The notes beneath the pieces are model-generated. The model did not search any database. It saw nothing but the letters and a program-made list of their open reading frames with translations, and was not told where the DNA came from. DNA of 64,000 nucleotides from contig NZ_JAASTT010000005.1 of the NCBI RefSeq assembly GCF_014322795.1, positions 62,001-126,000 of the forward strand. Direction: 5' to 3'. Of this stretch, positions 28,401 through 37,262 are shown piece after piece. The stretch comes from Paenilisteria portnoyi. Lineage in GTDB: Bacteria; Bacillota; Bacilli; Lactobacillales; Listeriaceae. Both the position numbers and the translations under genes were made by a program. Every line of letters starts with the position of its first letter. Within the stretch, counting starts at the first letter, position 1.

Positions 28401-29533
28401 GCTTCCAAAGCCACCTGCTGACTCATCAAATCCCGCTTCTTACGACCAAGCTGATCTTCCGCGTCTGCCCGCTCCCTCGTAAGCCGACTCTCCAACTCCT
28501 CCAGATTTTTGCGCTCCTTCCCCAACATAAACACATTATGCTGCTTCAAACTACTTTCTTCCTCGTTCAAAATTACCAATCTATTACGAATCACATGAAG
28601 ATCCCGCTCAATCTCCTCTTTTTGACTCGTCAATGACTCCTGCTCTCGCTCCGTCTCCATGAGATCACTTTTTTTCTGCGCCAATTTCTCCTCAACATAC
28701 AGCCACTTATCAGCGACCTTCGCAAGTACCGCCTGATGATACTTCGAATAAACATCACCCAACCGCTTCAAAAGATCAAACTCCTGTTTCGCCTGCAACA
28801 ACTGCCCTTGCGCCACGTCAATATTTTCGAGCGAATCCGACACAGAATGCAGCGTATCATCTTTGAGCGGCGGCAACGCATCCTCAAGCAAACTATAAAT
28901 AACCGTCGGCGTAAAATCCTTCGACAACTTCGGTTTCCGCAATTCCACCAACAAATTAACCATATCCTCAAAAGCATCCATCGTTTCAAACCCAAATAAA
29001 AAGCGATTCACAAGCTCAGCATACTCCCGCCTCGTCTGAACAACAAAACCACCGCCAGCCACAACATTCTCCAACTGTTTACGCGAAAGTGGCCGCTTCG
29101 AATCCCCCTCTTTTTTCAAGAGCTCAATATCCGTCCCAATCCGTCTACCATCCGTAATCACAAAATACCATTTCGTCGGCTTATTATCACGCCTCGCCTG
29201 AATCCCAATCCCCGTCGTAATATACTTCTCCATACCCGCGCTCTTATACTCCAACATCAAATAGCCTGTGCGCTCCTCATACGTCGAAATATCTTTTTCC
29301 CCAAGCAAATAATCCTCAATCTTCCGCGCCCCTGATCCAAACGGGTCCAGTCGCGTCGGATTTGTTTTCCCATCCAAAAGCATCGGCAAAAGGCTCGCCG
29401 TCGTCACCGATTTCCCCGAACCATTAGACCCCCGCAACAACATCTTCCCATCTGAAAAATCAAAGTACGTCTCATCATAATACCAATAATTAAAAATCCC
29501 AGCCCGATTTAAATGCCACTTTGCCTCACTCAT
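25427..29533 (-). CDS. jetC: Wadjet type I protein JetC (SMC/MukB-like ATPase)
   Basis: Loop-extruding SMC-like ATPase of 1368 aa, TIGR02680 type. Walker A is GSNGSGKS (35-42), the signature FSGGEKA is at 1251-1257 and Walker B YIIALDE at 1281-1287. Long coiled-coil arms rich in Glu, Leu, Arg and Gln (for example around 260-470 and 770-900) flank a central hinge-like region. The ATG overlaps the jetB stop (ATGA). It forms the MukBEF-like motor with JetA and JetB. Confidence 0.95.
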   Translation of the reverse strand: MSEAKWHLNRAGIFNYWYYDETYFDFSDGKMLLRGSNGSGKSVTTASLLPMLLDGKTNPTRLDPFGSGARKIEDYLLGEKDISTYEERTGYLMLEYKSAGMEKYITTGIGIQARRDNKPTKWYFVITDGRRIGTDIELLKKEGDSKRPLSRKQLENVVAGGGFVVQTRREYAELVNRFLFGFETMDAFEDMVNLLVELRKPKLSKDFTPTVIYSLLEDALPPLKDDTLHSVSDSLENIDVAQGQLLQAKQEFDLLKRLGDVYSKYHQAVLAKVADKWLYVEEKLAQKKSDLMETEREQESLTSQKEEIERDLHVIRNRLVILNEEESSLKQHNVFMLGKERKNLEELESRLTRERADAEDQLGRKKRDLMSQQVALEALVMQLETTQKDIRELQEELEDHAQGSGFKAHETLNEDYARMLGEMDFSYWSKEARDHLLLLTDIRAKIVEQDRLLAALVVSSRKVGECEKARDTELIQEKDWLRIFDVEMEKIEMSLLSWKEGSIFPISDLEWQEVLQRLHLLYDETPSLYLALEPIRKALDRFKGELELKKVDLNYKMEMQQGLLVETRRELESWQQTEIPEPEREPALNEERRELEAAGERVWSFYELVDFHEHVPQDVRNRLEGALNQAGIMDALVSEKPLQLKANRQIIANPVLLSPTLEDFLYPVEIGDGISSAHVAAVLQSIEVDSDVAQLATVIASDGNYRIGILDGTSLPMYEAMYVGRENRERYRQSRIEKLEAAIVVIEQEKLALQNSIQQIEERVEAGNSALLRLPVDTNLVVADREIKATRARLQEFEARLETLKQELVEQKEAHSIIELELNQWKKEYGLKVTEADILDSMKSANDYIGALGDLQDNSRNVRHTERNIVDSELRLDGIREEIDEKEMVLSDRSRQLEKVLDSLASIRAQLELEGEHEILARIDSCLKEKTTLTAEEMSLRNKHPYILADLRTADQSLAKLQTENHFYGQITVSWERLFKLEYARYEDGESADWSALALYYQERFKEDGTVNTRKRLANLTVELMQDLSKYSPTLQESVMLPVENWMEEAFPDDLQMMITEWREYSVRQLLDVADEQNRRASIFAVLEELQLYISEQEGYLKAEDHKLFEEILLHSIGNVLRQLINRAEKWAIQMNQILKRQENSSGLSLSIEWRARAAEQEGELHTKDLVELLRRGPQTLSEAEVERMIQHFRSKIDYAKVVMEKDEEIQTLHDVMKYVLDYRKWFEFKLSYKKENEPKRELSNTKFYQFSGGEKAISMYLPLFTAVYSRYQDAENMAPYIIALDEAFAGIDELNIAELFKATEELGFDYILNSQSLWGDYATVQDLNIYQLIRPKNANFVTYLAYHWNGNKRVQIGEEVDESEAVR

Positions 29534-30666
29534 TTCTCCACCTCTTCCTTCCCATTCAAACTATATTTCCCAGCAAACCTCGCAAAAGTCGGATAAATAC
29601 AAATCCCCGTCACTTCTCGCTCCAAAAATCCCCACGACTTGCCATGTTGCACAATCGCTACTTCCAAAGCATCCTTCTTTTTATCCCGATATTCCTTGGA
29701 CCAGCCAAATTGAAATATCGCAATTAACTCATCCAGTAAACCATCCCACTGCCCCGTCGACAAATGTATCTCCCCATGCGCATCCACAGAAAAATCCTTC
29801 TTCCGCACCAAAGCCATTAAATGTAGCAAAATATCATCCAGCGCCTTGTTCGACGGAAACGACACACTTTTCGCCTTATTCTCATGCATCACCAACATCG
29901 CAACATCCTTATACAACTCCAAGTGATACTCCGAATACCGCTCCGCAAAATGCTCAATCGACGGACGCTGGTTTCGTATGTAATAAAAATCCGCCTCACT
30001 CACTTCCCCGCGCAATAACTGCGGCTGCATAAACAACTTCTTATACACCAAATGACGTTGCGCATTCTCACTGTCCAGTGTCTCATCCTCTATCAAATCC
30101 GACCAATGCGCATAATCATAAATATTTTGAGGATACGGCCGCATAAAATAACGCGCATAAACCGTCGTCACATAAAGCACTTCCGCATCTTCCTCAAACA
30201 AAAACCGCTTCATATCGCCATCAATCGTCTCAATCAAATGCAAATCCAACATCTTCTTAATAACCCGAATCAACGACTTACGATGATTATAATTCAACCA
30301 ATCCACTTTCGGCGTCCCCGGATAACTCTCCAATATCTCCTCACAAATATGACTCAACAAAAAATACTCCTTAATATCCTTCTCCTCAAAAAACGCGAGA
30401 CCACAGCAAAACAACGCATAATCCATCGGCTCCTCAAACGACAGCATCCCCATCCAAGCTTCAGGCTCCACAGGGATTTTCTCCAACTTAATAAAATCCG
30501 TATGAAAATACACCCGCCATCCAAATTTATCCGAAATAATCTGACGCAAATCCTTCTCCATACTACGCAAAAACTGATATTCCTTAGGCGAAACACTCCG
30601 TAACACCCAATAATTATCCATCAAAAGCTGCAATCCGTCCTTTAACTTATCATCTTTCGTTAACAT
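29530..30666 (-). CDS. jetB: Wadjet type I protein JetB (MukE-like kite subunit)
   Basis: A 378-aa subunit resembling TIGR02678/DUF2398. It is rich in charged and aromatic residues, with winged-helix-like stretches (LLSHICEEILESYPGTPKVDWLNY), and no catalytic motif. By family knowledge JetB is the kite (MukE-like) partner of the kleisin JetA. I choose the ATG at 30666 with GGTGA upstream; it overlaps the jetA end by 17 bases. Longer starts lie deeper in jetA and have no ribosome-binding site. Confidence 0.88.
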   Translation of the reverse strand: MLTKDDKLKDGLQLLMDNYWVLRSVSPKEYQFLRSMEKDLRQIISDKFGWRVYFHTDFIKLEKIPVEPEAWMGMLSFEEPMDYALFCCGLAFFEEKDIKEYFLLSHICEEILESYPGTPKVDWLNYNHRKSLIRVIKKMLDLHLIETIDGDMKRFLFEEDAEVLYVTTVYARYFMRPYPQNIYDYAHWSDLIEDETLDSENAQRHLVYKKLFMQPQLLRGEVSEADFYYIRNQRPSIEHFAERYSEYHLELYKDVAMLVMHENKAKSVSFPSNKALDDILLHLMALVRKKDFSVDAHGEIHLSTGQWDGLLDELIAIFQFGWSKEYRDKKKDALEVAIVQHGKSWGFLEREVTGICIYPTFARFAGKYSLNGKEEVEK

Positions 30667-32155
30667 CGATGTCACCATCCTCAAATGTAAAAGTGATTTT
30701 TGGTATCTCCATAACGCCATCATCCGATTCGATTTTTATCCGTTCACTCTCATCCACACGAACCCTCACCCGATTTCCAAACTCCGTAAGCACAACCTTA
30801 GATTCCTCCAACATCGCTTGCGAAACCCAGCCTAGCAGAACCTTACGCACACTCGTATCCACATAAGTCAGCACACTTAAATCAATTTCACCATCCCGAA
30901 CATACCCGAGCATCTTCGCCTCTGTATTTTTCAACGCTTGTAAATACGCCTCTTTCGCCGCCTCTTTCTCCTCCGTATTCAACGTAAAACTAGTCGGCTT
31001 CGTTCGCTCACGATACCCCTGCACACGCGGTTTAAGCAGTTTCCAATCCGGTTCCGTCTCCCAAATTTCCCGGTAAGCCCCAGAACCCGTTTCCGGAGTC
31101 ACAACATAATGACGTACTTCCGGCAATCCAAAAACAATCGCCGATAACTCATGCGCCCGCTCTATATCCGCCTCCTCCGCAAACCATTTCGCAATGTGCA
31201 AATAATCCCGCTTCCGACTAATATGCTGCTGATGCCGTTCCCCCAAACGCTTAATATTCCGCGTTATTTTCTTGATCGTATCATCCGTACGCGCTTGCAA
31301 AATACTATACTCACACAGATTTCCGTCTCGATCCAAGAACCACATCACAAAACTATCCCATATTTCAAATAACTCCTCTTTCTTCTCCTCCACATTAGGT
31401 ACAATTTCCTCAAAACGAGGCGCAAAATCTGGTTTCTGACTAATTTCATCAAACATCCTGTCCAATTCATCCCGATCCAAATCCAACAAAATAGCTTGAA
31501 TCTTTAATGCCGTCTGATGCGAACCCACAATAAAATCGCGTAAATAAGCCACAAACCGATCCTTATACACCAAAAAGTTATCCTTTTGCATATTCTCTTC
31601 CGCATTCGCACTACTCACATACGCCAAATAATCCGCCGTATTCGTTCGTATCGTCGAAAACAAATCAATCATATCCTGCCACTTCTCCAAAATCGGCACA
31701 TCATCCTGGCTCAAAAAAGCACGCAACGCAAGCAACAACTTCTCAAATGGACGTTTATCAAGCGACCCCTGAAACTCATCACCAGACTGCTCCAATCCCG
31801 CCAACATCCGCTCAATCTGTACCGTATAAGGCGCAATCTGATAACGAAAAGACTTCTTATTAAACTCCATAATCGTCTTCGGATTCCGAACTTCTTGACG
31901 TGGCGTAATATTTCCCCACCTCACCAATGCCGCTAAATCCTGCTCTAACTCCGCATCCTTATACTCCTCCATACCTTCCACCGACCGCACATGCCATAAG
32001 ATATCATTCGGATACAAATAATCCCGCATCCGCTCATGCTCCACAAAAAAATAACGCAAAATAATCCGATAGCGATGCACATTCTGGTCCGCCACCAAAT
32101 AAGAAGCCTCACTAATTTTTCGGTAATCCTCTAAGTTTTTCGAGATTCTGCCCAT
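30650..32155 (-). CDS. jetA: Wadjet type I protein JetA (MukF-like kleisin)
   Basis: First gene of the operon, 501 aa, TIGR02677/DUF2397 type. The N-terminus (VHRYRIILRYFFVEHERMRDYL, DILWHVRS) is a winged-helix segment characteristic of the family; the middle is helical. By family knowledge it is the kleisin closing the JetC ring. The start is the ATG at 32155 with GGTGG upstream; the much longer open frame to 32437 overlaps the mntH promoter and is not coding. Transcribed divergently from mntH; no convincing promoter could be picked. Confidence 0.9.
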   Translation of the reverse strand: MGRISKNLEDYRKISEASYLVADQNVHRYRIILRYFFVEHERMRDYLYPNDILWHVRSVEGMEEYKDAELEQDLAALVRWGNITPRQEVRNPKTIMEFNKKSFRYQIAPYTVQIERMLAGLEQSGDEFQGSLDKRPFEKLLLALRAFLSQDDVPILEKWQDMIDLFSTIRTNTADYLAYVSSANAEENMQKDNFLVYKDRFVAYLRDFIVGSHQTALKIQAILLDLDRDELDRMFDEISQKPDFAPRFEEIVPNVEEKKEELFEIWDSFVMWFLDRDGNLCEYSILQARTDDTIKKITRNIKRLGERHQQHISRKRDYLHIAKWFAEEADIERAHELSAIVFGLPEVRHYVVTPETGSGAYREIWETEPDWKLLKPRVQGYRERTKPTSFTLNTEEKEAAKEAYLQALKNTEAKMLGYVRDGEIDLSVLTYVDTSVRKVLLGWVSQAMLEESKVVLTEFGNRVRVRVDESERIKIESDDGVMEIPKITFTFEDGDIDVNER

Positions 32156-32246
32156 TCCATCACCCACCGTTTTCTTAAATTTTAACATATATCTTCTACT
32201 AATACACAAAGTCCCAAAATATTTCATAAATTCATGACCAAAAAGC

Positions 32247-32275
32247 TTGCAAAATCCCTCTATCTGCATTAAACT
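32247..32275 (+). promoter_or_regulatory. Promoter of mntH
   Basis: TTGCAA (32247-32252), 17-base spacer, TAAACT (32270-32275). The start of transcription falls inside the MntR-like box. Confidence 0.65.
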
Positions 32276-32278
32276 AAA

Positions 32279-32297
32279 TTTGTTGCACGAAGGAAAC
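32279..32297 (+). promoter_or_regulatory. MntR operator (candidate)
   Basis: TTTGTTGCACGAAGGAAAC resembles the MntR box ahead of Bacillus mntH as I recall it (TTTTGCATGAGGGAAAC). It overlaps the transcription start, the expected place for Mn-dependent repression. Confidence 0.65.
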
Positions 32298-32315
32298 ATT
32301 GAGAGGATTTTGACC

Positions 32316-33686
32316 ATGACTGATAAAAAAGAAAAGAAAAAAATAATCCAACATACCCCACCCAACGGTTCAAGTTTGGGAGAAATAAATAATAGCGTCA
32401 GCATCCCTAAAAACGGCGGATTCTGGCGTAAACTCATCGCCTATTCAGGTCCCGGCGCGCTCGTCGCAGTTGGCTACATGGATCCCGGTAACTGGATCAC
32501 ATCCATTCAAGGTGGGTCCCAATACGGCTATCTACTCCTCAGCGTCATCCTAATGTCCAGCCTTATCGCGATGCTCCTACAAAGCATGTGCGCCAGACTC
32601 GGCATCGTTACAGGTCTCGATCTAGCCCAAGCCACCCGTCTAAAAACCGGTAAAAAAGGCGGCTTTGCCCTGTGGATCGTAGCCGAACTCGCCATCATGG
32701 CAACAGATATCGCCGAAGTCATCGGTAGCGCCGTAGCCCTAAACCTGCTATTTGGCATACCACTCATACTTGGCGTCATCATCACCGTGCTCGACGTCTT
32801 CCTACTTCTCGTACTAGCCAAATTCGGCTTCCGAAAAATCGAAGCCATCGTCGTCACACTAATCATCACGGTACTTGTAATCTTCCTATATGAAGTCATC
32901 CTATCCGACCCAAACATGTCCGACATGCTCGGCGGCTTCATCCCACAAAAACAAGTCATCACAGACAAAGGCGCACTATTCCTGGCACTCGGCATCATCG
33001 GCGCGACCGTCATGCCACATAACCTATACCTACACTCATCCATTGTCCAAGCCAGAAAATACGACCGCAACGACAAAAAATCACTAAAAGAAGCCATCAA
33101 ATTTTCGACAATCGATTCCAACATCCAGCTAACCGCAGCATTCGTCGTCAACTGCTTACTTTTAATACTCGGTGCCGCCCTATTCTTCGGGCAAGACACC
33201 AGCAACCTAGGCCAATTCACACAACTCTATGATGCCCTACAAAACAATGCTATCGTTGGGGCCATCGCGAGTCCCGTCCTCAGCGTTCTCTTCGCTGTCG
33301 CCCTACTCGCATCCGGACAAAACGCCACCATCACAGGCACACTAACCGGCCAAATCGTCATGGAAGGCTTCATCCATATGAAACTACCCGTCTGGATTCG
33401 TCGACTTATCACACGCGTACTCGCCATCATCCCAGTCATCATCTGCATCGTAATCTACGGCGACCAAGAAAACGCAGTCGAGCAACTTCTAATCTACACC
33501 CAAGTATTCCTAAGCGTCGCCCTACCATTCTCCATGATTCCACTCACCATCTTCACCAGCAGCAAAAAACTAATGGGCGATTTCAAAAACCACCTATGGG
33601 TCACAATTCTAGCATGGATCATAACCGTTGTCCTGAGTGTCCTCAACATCCAGCTAATCATCCAAACACTCTCAGGAATCGGCTGA
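32316..33686 (+). CDS. mntH: Nramp family Mn2+ transporter MntH
   Basis: Proton-coupled divalent metal (manganese) importer, 456 aa, with about eleven transmembrane segments. The metal-binding DPGNW motif is in segment 1 ([10 protein letters not shown]) and MPHNLYLHS in segment 6. The basic, hydrophilic start ([10 protein letters not shown]) is cytoplasmic. GAGAGG lies 9 bases before the ATG at 32316. Predicted MntR control (box upstream). Functionally it connects with the Mn riboswitch at 14.3 kb. Confidence 0.95.
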   Translation: MTDKKEKKKIIQHTPPNGSSLGEINNSVSIPKNGGFWRKLIAYSGPGALVAVGYMDPGNWITSIQGGSQYGYLLLSVILMSSLIAMLLQSMCARLGIVTGLDLAQATRLKTGKKGGFALWIVAELAIMATDIAEVIGSAVALNLLFGIPLILGVIITVLDVFLLLVLAKFGFRKIEAIVVTLIITVLVIFLYEVILSDPNMSDMLGGFIPQKQVITDKGALFLALGIIGATVMPHNLYLHSSIVQARKYDRNDKKSLKEAIKFSTIDSNIQLTAAFVVNCLLLILGAALFFGQDTSNLGQFTQLYDALQNNAIVGAIASPVLSVLFAVALLASGQNATITGTLTGQIVMEGFIHMKLPVWIRRLITRVLAIIPVIICIVIYGDQENAVEQLLIYTQVFLSVALPFSMIPLTIFTSSKKLMGDFKNHLWVTILAWIITVVLSVLNIQLIIQTLSGIG

Positions 33687-33690
33687 TAAA

Positions 33691-33736
33691 AAAATCCAGA
33701 GTCACTCTAAATCTGAGTCGGCTCTGGATTTTTTTG
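33691..33736 (+). terminator. Terminator of mntH
   Basis: Arms AAATCCAGAG (to 33701) and CTCTGGATTT (from 33722) with an inner ACTC/GAGT pair, then a T-run to 33736. Confidence 0.9.
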
Positions 33737-33750
33737 TATTGTATAAAATC

Positions 33751-33852
33751 GAAAAAAGCCGCGACACAAGGCCACAGCTTTTTTCAGCGCAATCAAAAGG
33801 AGAAATTCACACAATCAAATAAAGGGGGTATTTGTATTGTGATTTATTTCAC
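33751..33852 (-). ncRNA. Candidate C-rich small RNA
   Basis: In the 448-base gap between mntH and pepF a promoter on the minus strand (33859-33887) is followed after about 100 bases by a strong terminator (GAAAAAAGC 33751-33759 pairing GCTTTTTTC 33777-33785, so the RNA ends in GCTTTTTTC). The predicted transcript has the pyrimidine blocks ACCCCCTTT and TTTCTCCTTTT, which can pair with Shine-Dalgarno sequences, as in C-rich Gram-positive regulatory RNAs. No convincing reading frame lies in it. Not matched to a named RNA. The rest of the gap, up to the pepF terminator, holds no recognisable gene. Confidence 0.5.
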
Positions 33853-33858
33853 GTCATT

Positions 33859-33887
33859 AATATACCACATCCAAATAAATAATTCAA
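33859..33887 (-). promoter_or_regulatory. Promoter of the candidate small RNA
   Basis: TTGAAT (33887-33882) and TATATT (33864-33859) with exactly 17 bases between. Confidence 0.6.
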
Positions 33888-34045
33888 CATTTCACAAACT
33901 TTATTTTTATAATATATCTTTTCATCTCCATCCAGATAATCCTCATTCGCAAATAAAAATAGACATTAACAAAGAATAACTCGCATATCTACACAAATTC
34001 CCCATAAAACCCGCGTTTTCCTCACCCTAAAACCAATTAAATAAC

Positions 34046-34080
34046 AAAATAGGATTCTCATTCAAGAACCCTATTTTATC
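34046..34080 (-). terminator. Terminator of pepF
   Basis: AAAATAGG (34046-34053) and CCTATTTT (34070-34077) with an inner TTCT/AGAA pair; T-rich tail on the minus strand. Confidence 0.7.
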
Positions 34081-34134
34081 ACTAACAAAAATATAAATTT
34101 ATTTTCTAAATCAATTACTTTTCACAATCCTACC

Positions 34135-35946
34135 CTATTTAACCAACTTCTCCAACTCATCCAATCGTTGCTCAAATACCTTCAACGCATCCGTCACAGG
34201 CTTAGCTGTCGTCATATCTACACCAGCTTTTTTCAACACTTCAATTGGAAAATCAGAACTTCCCGCTTTCAAGAATGCCAGATATTTCTCAACAGCCTCA
34301 GCCCCACCATGCAAAATACGATCACTAAGCGCCGATGCTGCACTAAACCCTGTTGCATATTGGAACACATAATAATTCATATAAAAATGCGGAATACGTG
34401 ACCACTCAAGCCCAATCTCCTCATCATACACAATCTCGCTACCATAATATTTCTCATTCATCGTAAAATAGTTCTCCGTCAAGAACTCAGCCGTCAAAGC
34501 TTCACCATTCTGATCAGCTTGATAAATAAAATGCTCAAACTCAGCAAATTGCGTTTGACGGAATACCGTTCCTTTAAAGCCGTCCAAATAATGATTCAGC
34601 AAATACGCACGCACTTTCGGATCATCATATTTCTTCAACATGTAATCCGTCAATAAATTCTCATTCGTCGTCGAAGCTACCTCCGCCAAGAATATCGAGT
34701 AATCCCCATAAACAAATGGCTGATTTTTACGCGTATAATAACTATGCACACTATGGCCTAACTCATGCGCCAACGTAAACACGTTATCAATCGTATCCTG
34801 CCAGTTCATCAAAATATACGGATTCGTATTATATGCGCCAGAAGAATACGCTCCACTACGCTTTCCTTTATTCTCCACGACATCAATCCAGCGATTATCA
34901 AACGCCTCTTTCAAGATAGCCTGATATTCCTCTCCAAGCGGCGCCAAACCATTCAAAACAATGTCCTTCGCTTCCTCATACGTAAACGCTAAATGCACAT
35001 CCGTCGAAAGCGGCGTATACATATCATACATCCGCAATTCATCCAGATTCAACAACTCTTTACGCAGCCCAACGTAACGCTGTAATAACGGCAACTGATC
35101 ATTCACAGCCTCTACCAACGAATCATACACAGCCTCCGGAATATGGTTCCCAAACAAAGCCGCATGACGCGCAGACTTATAGCCATGGACCTTCGCATAG
35201 AAATTCCCCTTCTTCACCTGACCCGTTAATGTTGTTGCCAACGTGTTCTTCAAGCCATCATAAGCGCTATACATCCCTTTAAAAGCCGCTTTTCGAACAT
35301 CGCGATTCTTCCCTTCCATCATCTTGCCATAGCGACCATGCGTAATCTCCACCTGATTGCCGTTCTCATCCTCAATCATTGGAAACTTCATATCCGCATT
35401 ATTTAAAATACTATACGTCCGCGAAGCATTCCCTAGAACTTCCCCAGCCTGAGCAAGCAAAGCCTCTTCCTTCTCAGTAAGCACATACGGGCGATTCAAA
35501 TTCACTTCTTCCAATAAATGCGCGTACAATTGCAAATCCTTATTCTCCGCGATAAAGCCCTTCAATTTAGCCTCATCCATCGCCAGTATCTCCGGTTCAA
35601 AATAAGAAATTGCCGCCGAAGCTTCCGTCAACAGACTCCCCGCACGACTATTTAATCCCTGATACGTTGTGTTCGTCGTATCCTGATCTTGTTTTAAATG
35701 CGCATAAACATACAGATTCCCTAAACGATCATACAATTCATCACGATAACGCAACGCTTGCAACAAACTATCACTGCTATCTCCTAGCTTCCCTTGAAAC
35801 GCCTTACCTTCCTTCACTTTATCCTTCAACTGCGCAAAATCATTCTCCCACGCAGCATCATCTTTAAAAATCGTCGTTAAATCCCATGTTGCACTTACCG
35901 GCACTTCTTCCCGCGTTGGTAATGCAGCTACTTTATTCTCACTCAT
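34135..35946 (-). CDS. pepF: Oligoendopeptidase F (M3 family)
   Basis: Cytoplasmic zinc oligopeptidase, 603 aa. The zinc motif HELGHS (HExxH) is in FTLAHELGHSVHSYYTR, with the third ligand Glu in FLAEVASTTNE. The rest is the helical M3B fold. It degrades oligopeptides, for example those imported by the Opp system encoded a few genes away. I start at the ATG at 35946 (MSENKVAALPTREEV); GGAGG lies 11 bases upstream. A TTG at 35964 would place the site inside the gene. Confidence 0.95.
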   Translation of the reverse strand: MSENKVAALPTREEVPVSATWDLTTIFKDDAAWENDFAQLKDKVKEGKAFQGKLGDSSDSLLQALRYRDELYDRLGNLYVYAHLKQDQDTTNTTYQGLNSRAGSLLTEASAAISYFEPEILAMDEAKLKGFIAENKDLQLYAHLLEEVNLNRPYVLTEKEEALLAQAGEVLGNASRTYSILNNADMKFPMIEDENGNQVEITHGRYGKMMEGKNRDVRKAAFKGMYSAYDGLKNTLATTLTGQVKKGNFYAKVHGYKSARHAALFGNHIPEAVYDSLVEAVNDQLPLLQRYVGLRKELLNLDELRMYDMYTPLSTDVHLAFTYEEAKDIVLNGLAPLGEEYQAILKEAFDNRWIDVVENKGKRSGAYSSGAYNTNPYILMNWQDTIDNVFTLAHELGHSVHSYYTRKNQPFVYGDYSIFLAEVASTTNENLLTDYMLKKYDDPKVRAYLLNHYLDGFKGTVFRQTQFAEFEHFIYQADQNGEALTAEFLTENYFTMNEKYYGSEIVYDEEIGLEWSRIPHFYMNYYVFQYATGFSAASALSDRILHGGAEAVEKYLAFLKAGSSDFPIEVLKKAGVDMTTAKPVTDALKVFEQRLDELEKLVK

Positions 35947-36013
35947 AAAATACGATACCTCCAATAATTACTTTTTCATTCATTATGAGCTAATCCAATT
36001 AAAATTGCAAAAA

Positions 36014-37126
36014 TCAAACATCCAAAAATCTCGCCTCTTCATTCATCAATTCCTTCATCTGCCTTATCACCGTAAAGCCACCTGCCTCGTTCGCATGCAA
36101 AATTCCCTGCTTACAAAGAAACTGCACATAAGCCAAACAAAGCTCCTCCCGGTCCTCATCCCAAATCAGCGGCATCGGAACAATGTATTTCTCAAAAATC
36201 GCCAATACACCGGCAATCATAAACGAATCCCCCGTCCCCAACAGACGGAAAAACAGACTCCATAAATAAAACTGCCATTCCATCGCCGGTGTTTTCACTC
36301 TAAATTGCATCGGCAATGAAACACCAACCTCCATCGGCAAATGTTGCAAATAATAACCCTGCTCATACACATCCTTCAAAAAGCCGCTCTGCTTCTTAAA
36401 CCGCGTATAAAAATAGCACTGTTTCTGCCTCTCAAAAGCCAAATCCCGCTTCACATAAAAAGTCGCATACTTAATCCGCTGCAACGCCTTCTTAATTACC
36501 GCCACTCCCACACGCCCATCAAACGTCATTGCTCGCGCATAAAAGCGATTCGTCGTATCCATCGTAATATGATATAACACCGTCCAGCGGTTCACTTCTG
36601 GCAAATACTGCATTAAATAATAACCCAAATTCGGCGCCTTCTTAATAAAAGCCTGCTGAAAAGCCGTTAAATAATATCTCCCCTTCACCATCCTAATATC
36701 CTGACCTAGAATCCAGTGCACGCAAAGCCCCGCCATATGATAATCCTCGGTTCGCTGCCGCAACTCCTGCACAGGGACCGTAGAACACTGATATTCGATC
36801 ACAGTACGCCCATCCACAAGAATATCCGCCTGGCGCTTTATATCGCGTAGATAGACCTCTACATCCGCCTGACGATCCTGCAAAATCAGCCACTCCAAAA
36901 AATACTTTTTTCCACTCAAATGTCGCTCCGACTCACCTTCCGAGGCAAATACGCACTTGCTTGAAGCCAAATGTGCAAAATGAGGCATATTAATCTCACC
37001 AGCCTTCAAAATTAACCGTTCTGCGCAACACCCACACGTATATTGATCTCTTTTCGCTTTCAAAAAAGCCACATTTCCCCGTGTCACAACAACATCTCGT
37101 CCATTCTGATCTTTTGCGGTAAACAT
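36014..37126 (-). CDS. coiA: Competence protein CoiA-like nuclease
   Basis: A 370-aa CoiA family protein. The N-terminal zinc-ribbon-like part has CGCCAERLILKAGEINMPHFAH; the following nuclease-like core is RQADILVDGRTVIEYQCS, with Asp and Glu-x-Gln as in PD-(D/E)xK folds. CoiA is needed for DNA uptake or recombination during transformation in streptococci; Listeria keep the gene next to mecA and spx. ATG at 37126 or GTG at 37135 may be used; GAGAGG fits the ATG. Confidence 0.85.
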   Translation of the reverse strand: MFTAKDQNGRDVVVTRGNVAFLKAKRDQYTCGCCAERLILKAGEINMPHFAHLASSKCVFASEGESERHLSGKKYFLEWLILQDRQADVEVYLRDIKRQADILVDGRTVIEYQCSTVPVQELRQRTEDYHMAGLCVHWILGQDIRMVKGRYYLTAFQQAFIKKAPNLGYYLMQYLPEVNRWTVLYHITMDTTNRFYARAMTFDGRVGVAVIKKALQRIKYATFYVKRDLAFERQKQCYFYTRFKKQSGFLKDVYEQGYYLQHLPMEVGVSLPMQFRVKTPAMEWQFYLWSLFFRLLGTGDSFMIAGVLAIFEKYIVPMPLIWDEDREELCLAYVQFLCKQGILHANEAGGFTVIRQMKELMNEEARFLDV

Positions 37127-37206
37127 AATTTTCACTGCCTCTCTAGGTCTGTATACTAACTATATTCGCCCAATCTTCCGTAACTCCTCCCTCTTCTTCC
37201 AAAAAC

Positions 37207-37252
37207 GCAAAAAGACTCGATTCACGTGTTTTTCACAGCGTAAATCGAGTCT
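37207..37252 (-). terminator. Terminator of mecA
   Basis: AGACTCGATT (about 37213-37222) and AATCGAGTCT (37243-37252) form the stem; an A-run at 37207-37213 reads as Ts on the minus strand. Confidence 0.85.
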
Positions 37253-37262
37253 AAAAGCTTTT

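Noticed and set aside
25892-30603. Plus-strand open frames opposite the jet genes
   Set aside because: Basic, low-complexity products without start signals; shadows of the minus-strand coding sequence.
31151-32437. Extended reading of jetA upstream of 32155
   Set aside because: The extra 94 codons cover the mntH promoter and have no ribosome-binding site; JetA homology begins at MGRISKNLEDY.
33839-33979. Short plus-strand frame (GTG after AAAGGGGG) in the mntH-pepF gap, considered as a type I toxin
   Set aside because: The peptide (about 46 aa) has no transmembrane segment of the toxin type; only the good Shine-Dalgarno suggests translation. Left as an open possibility.
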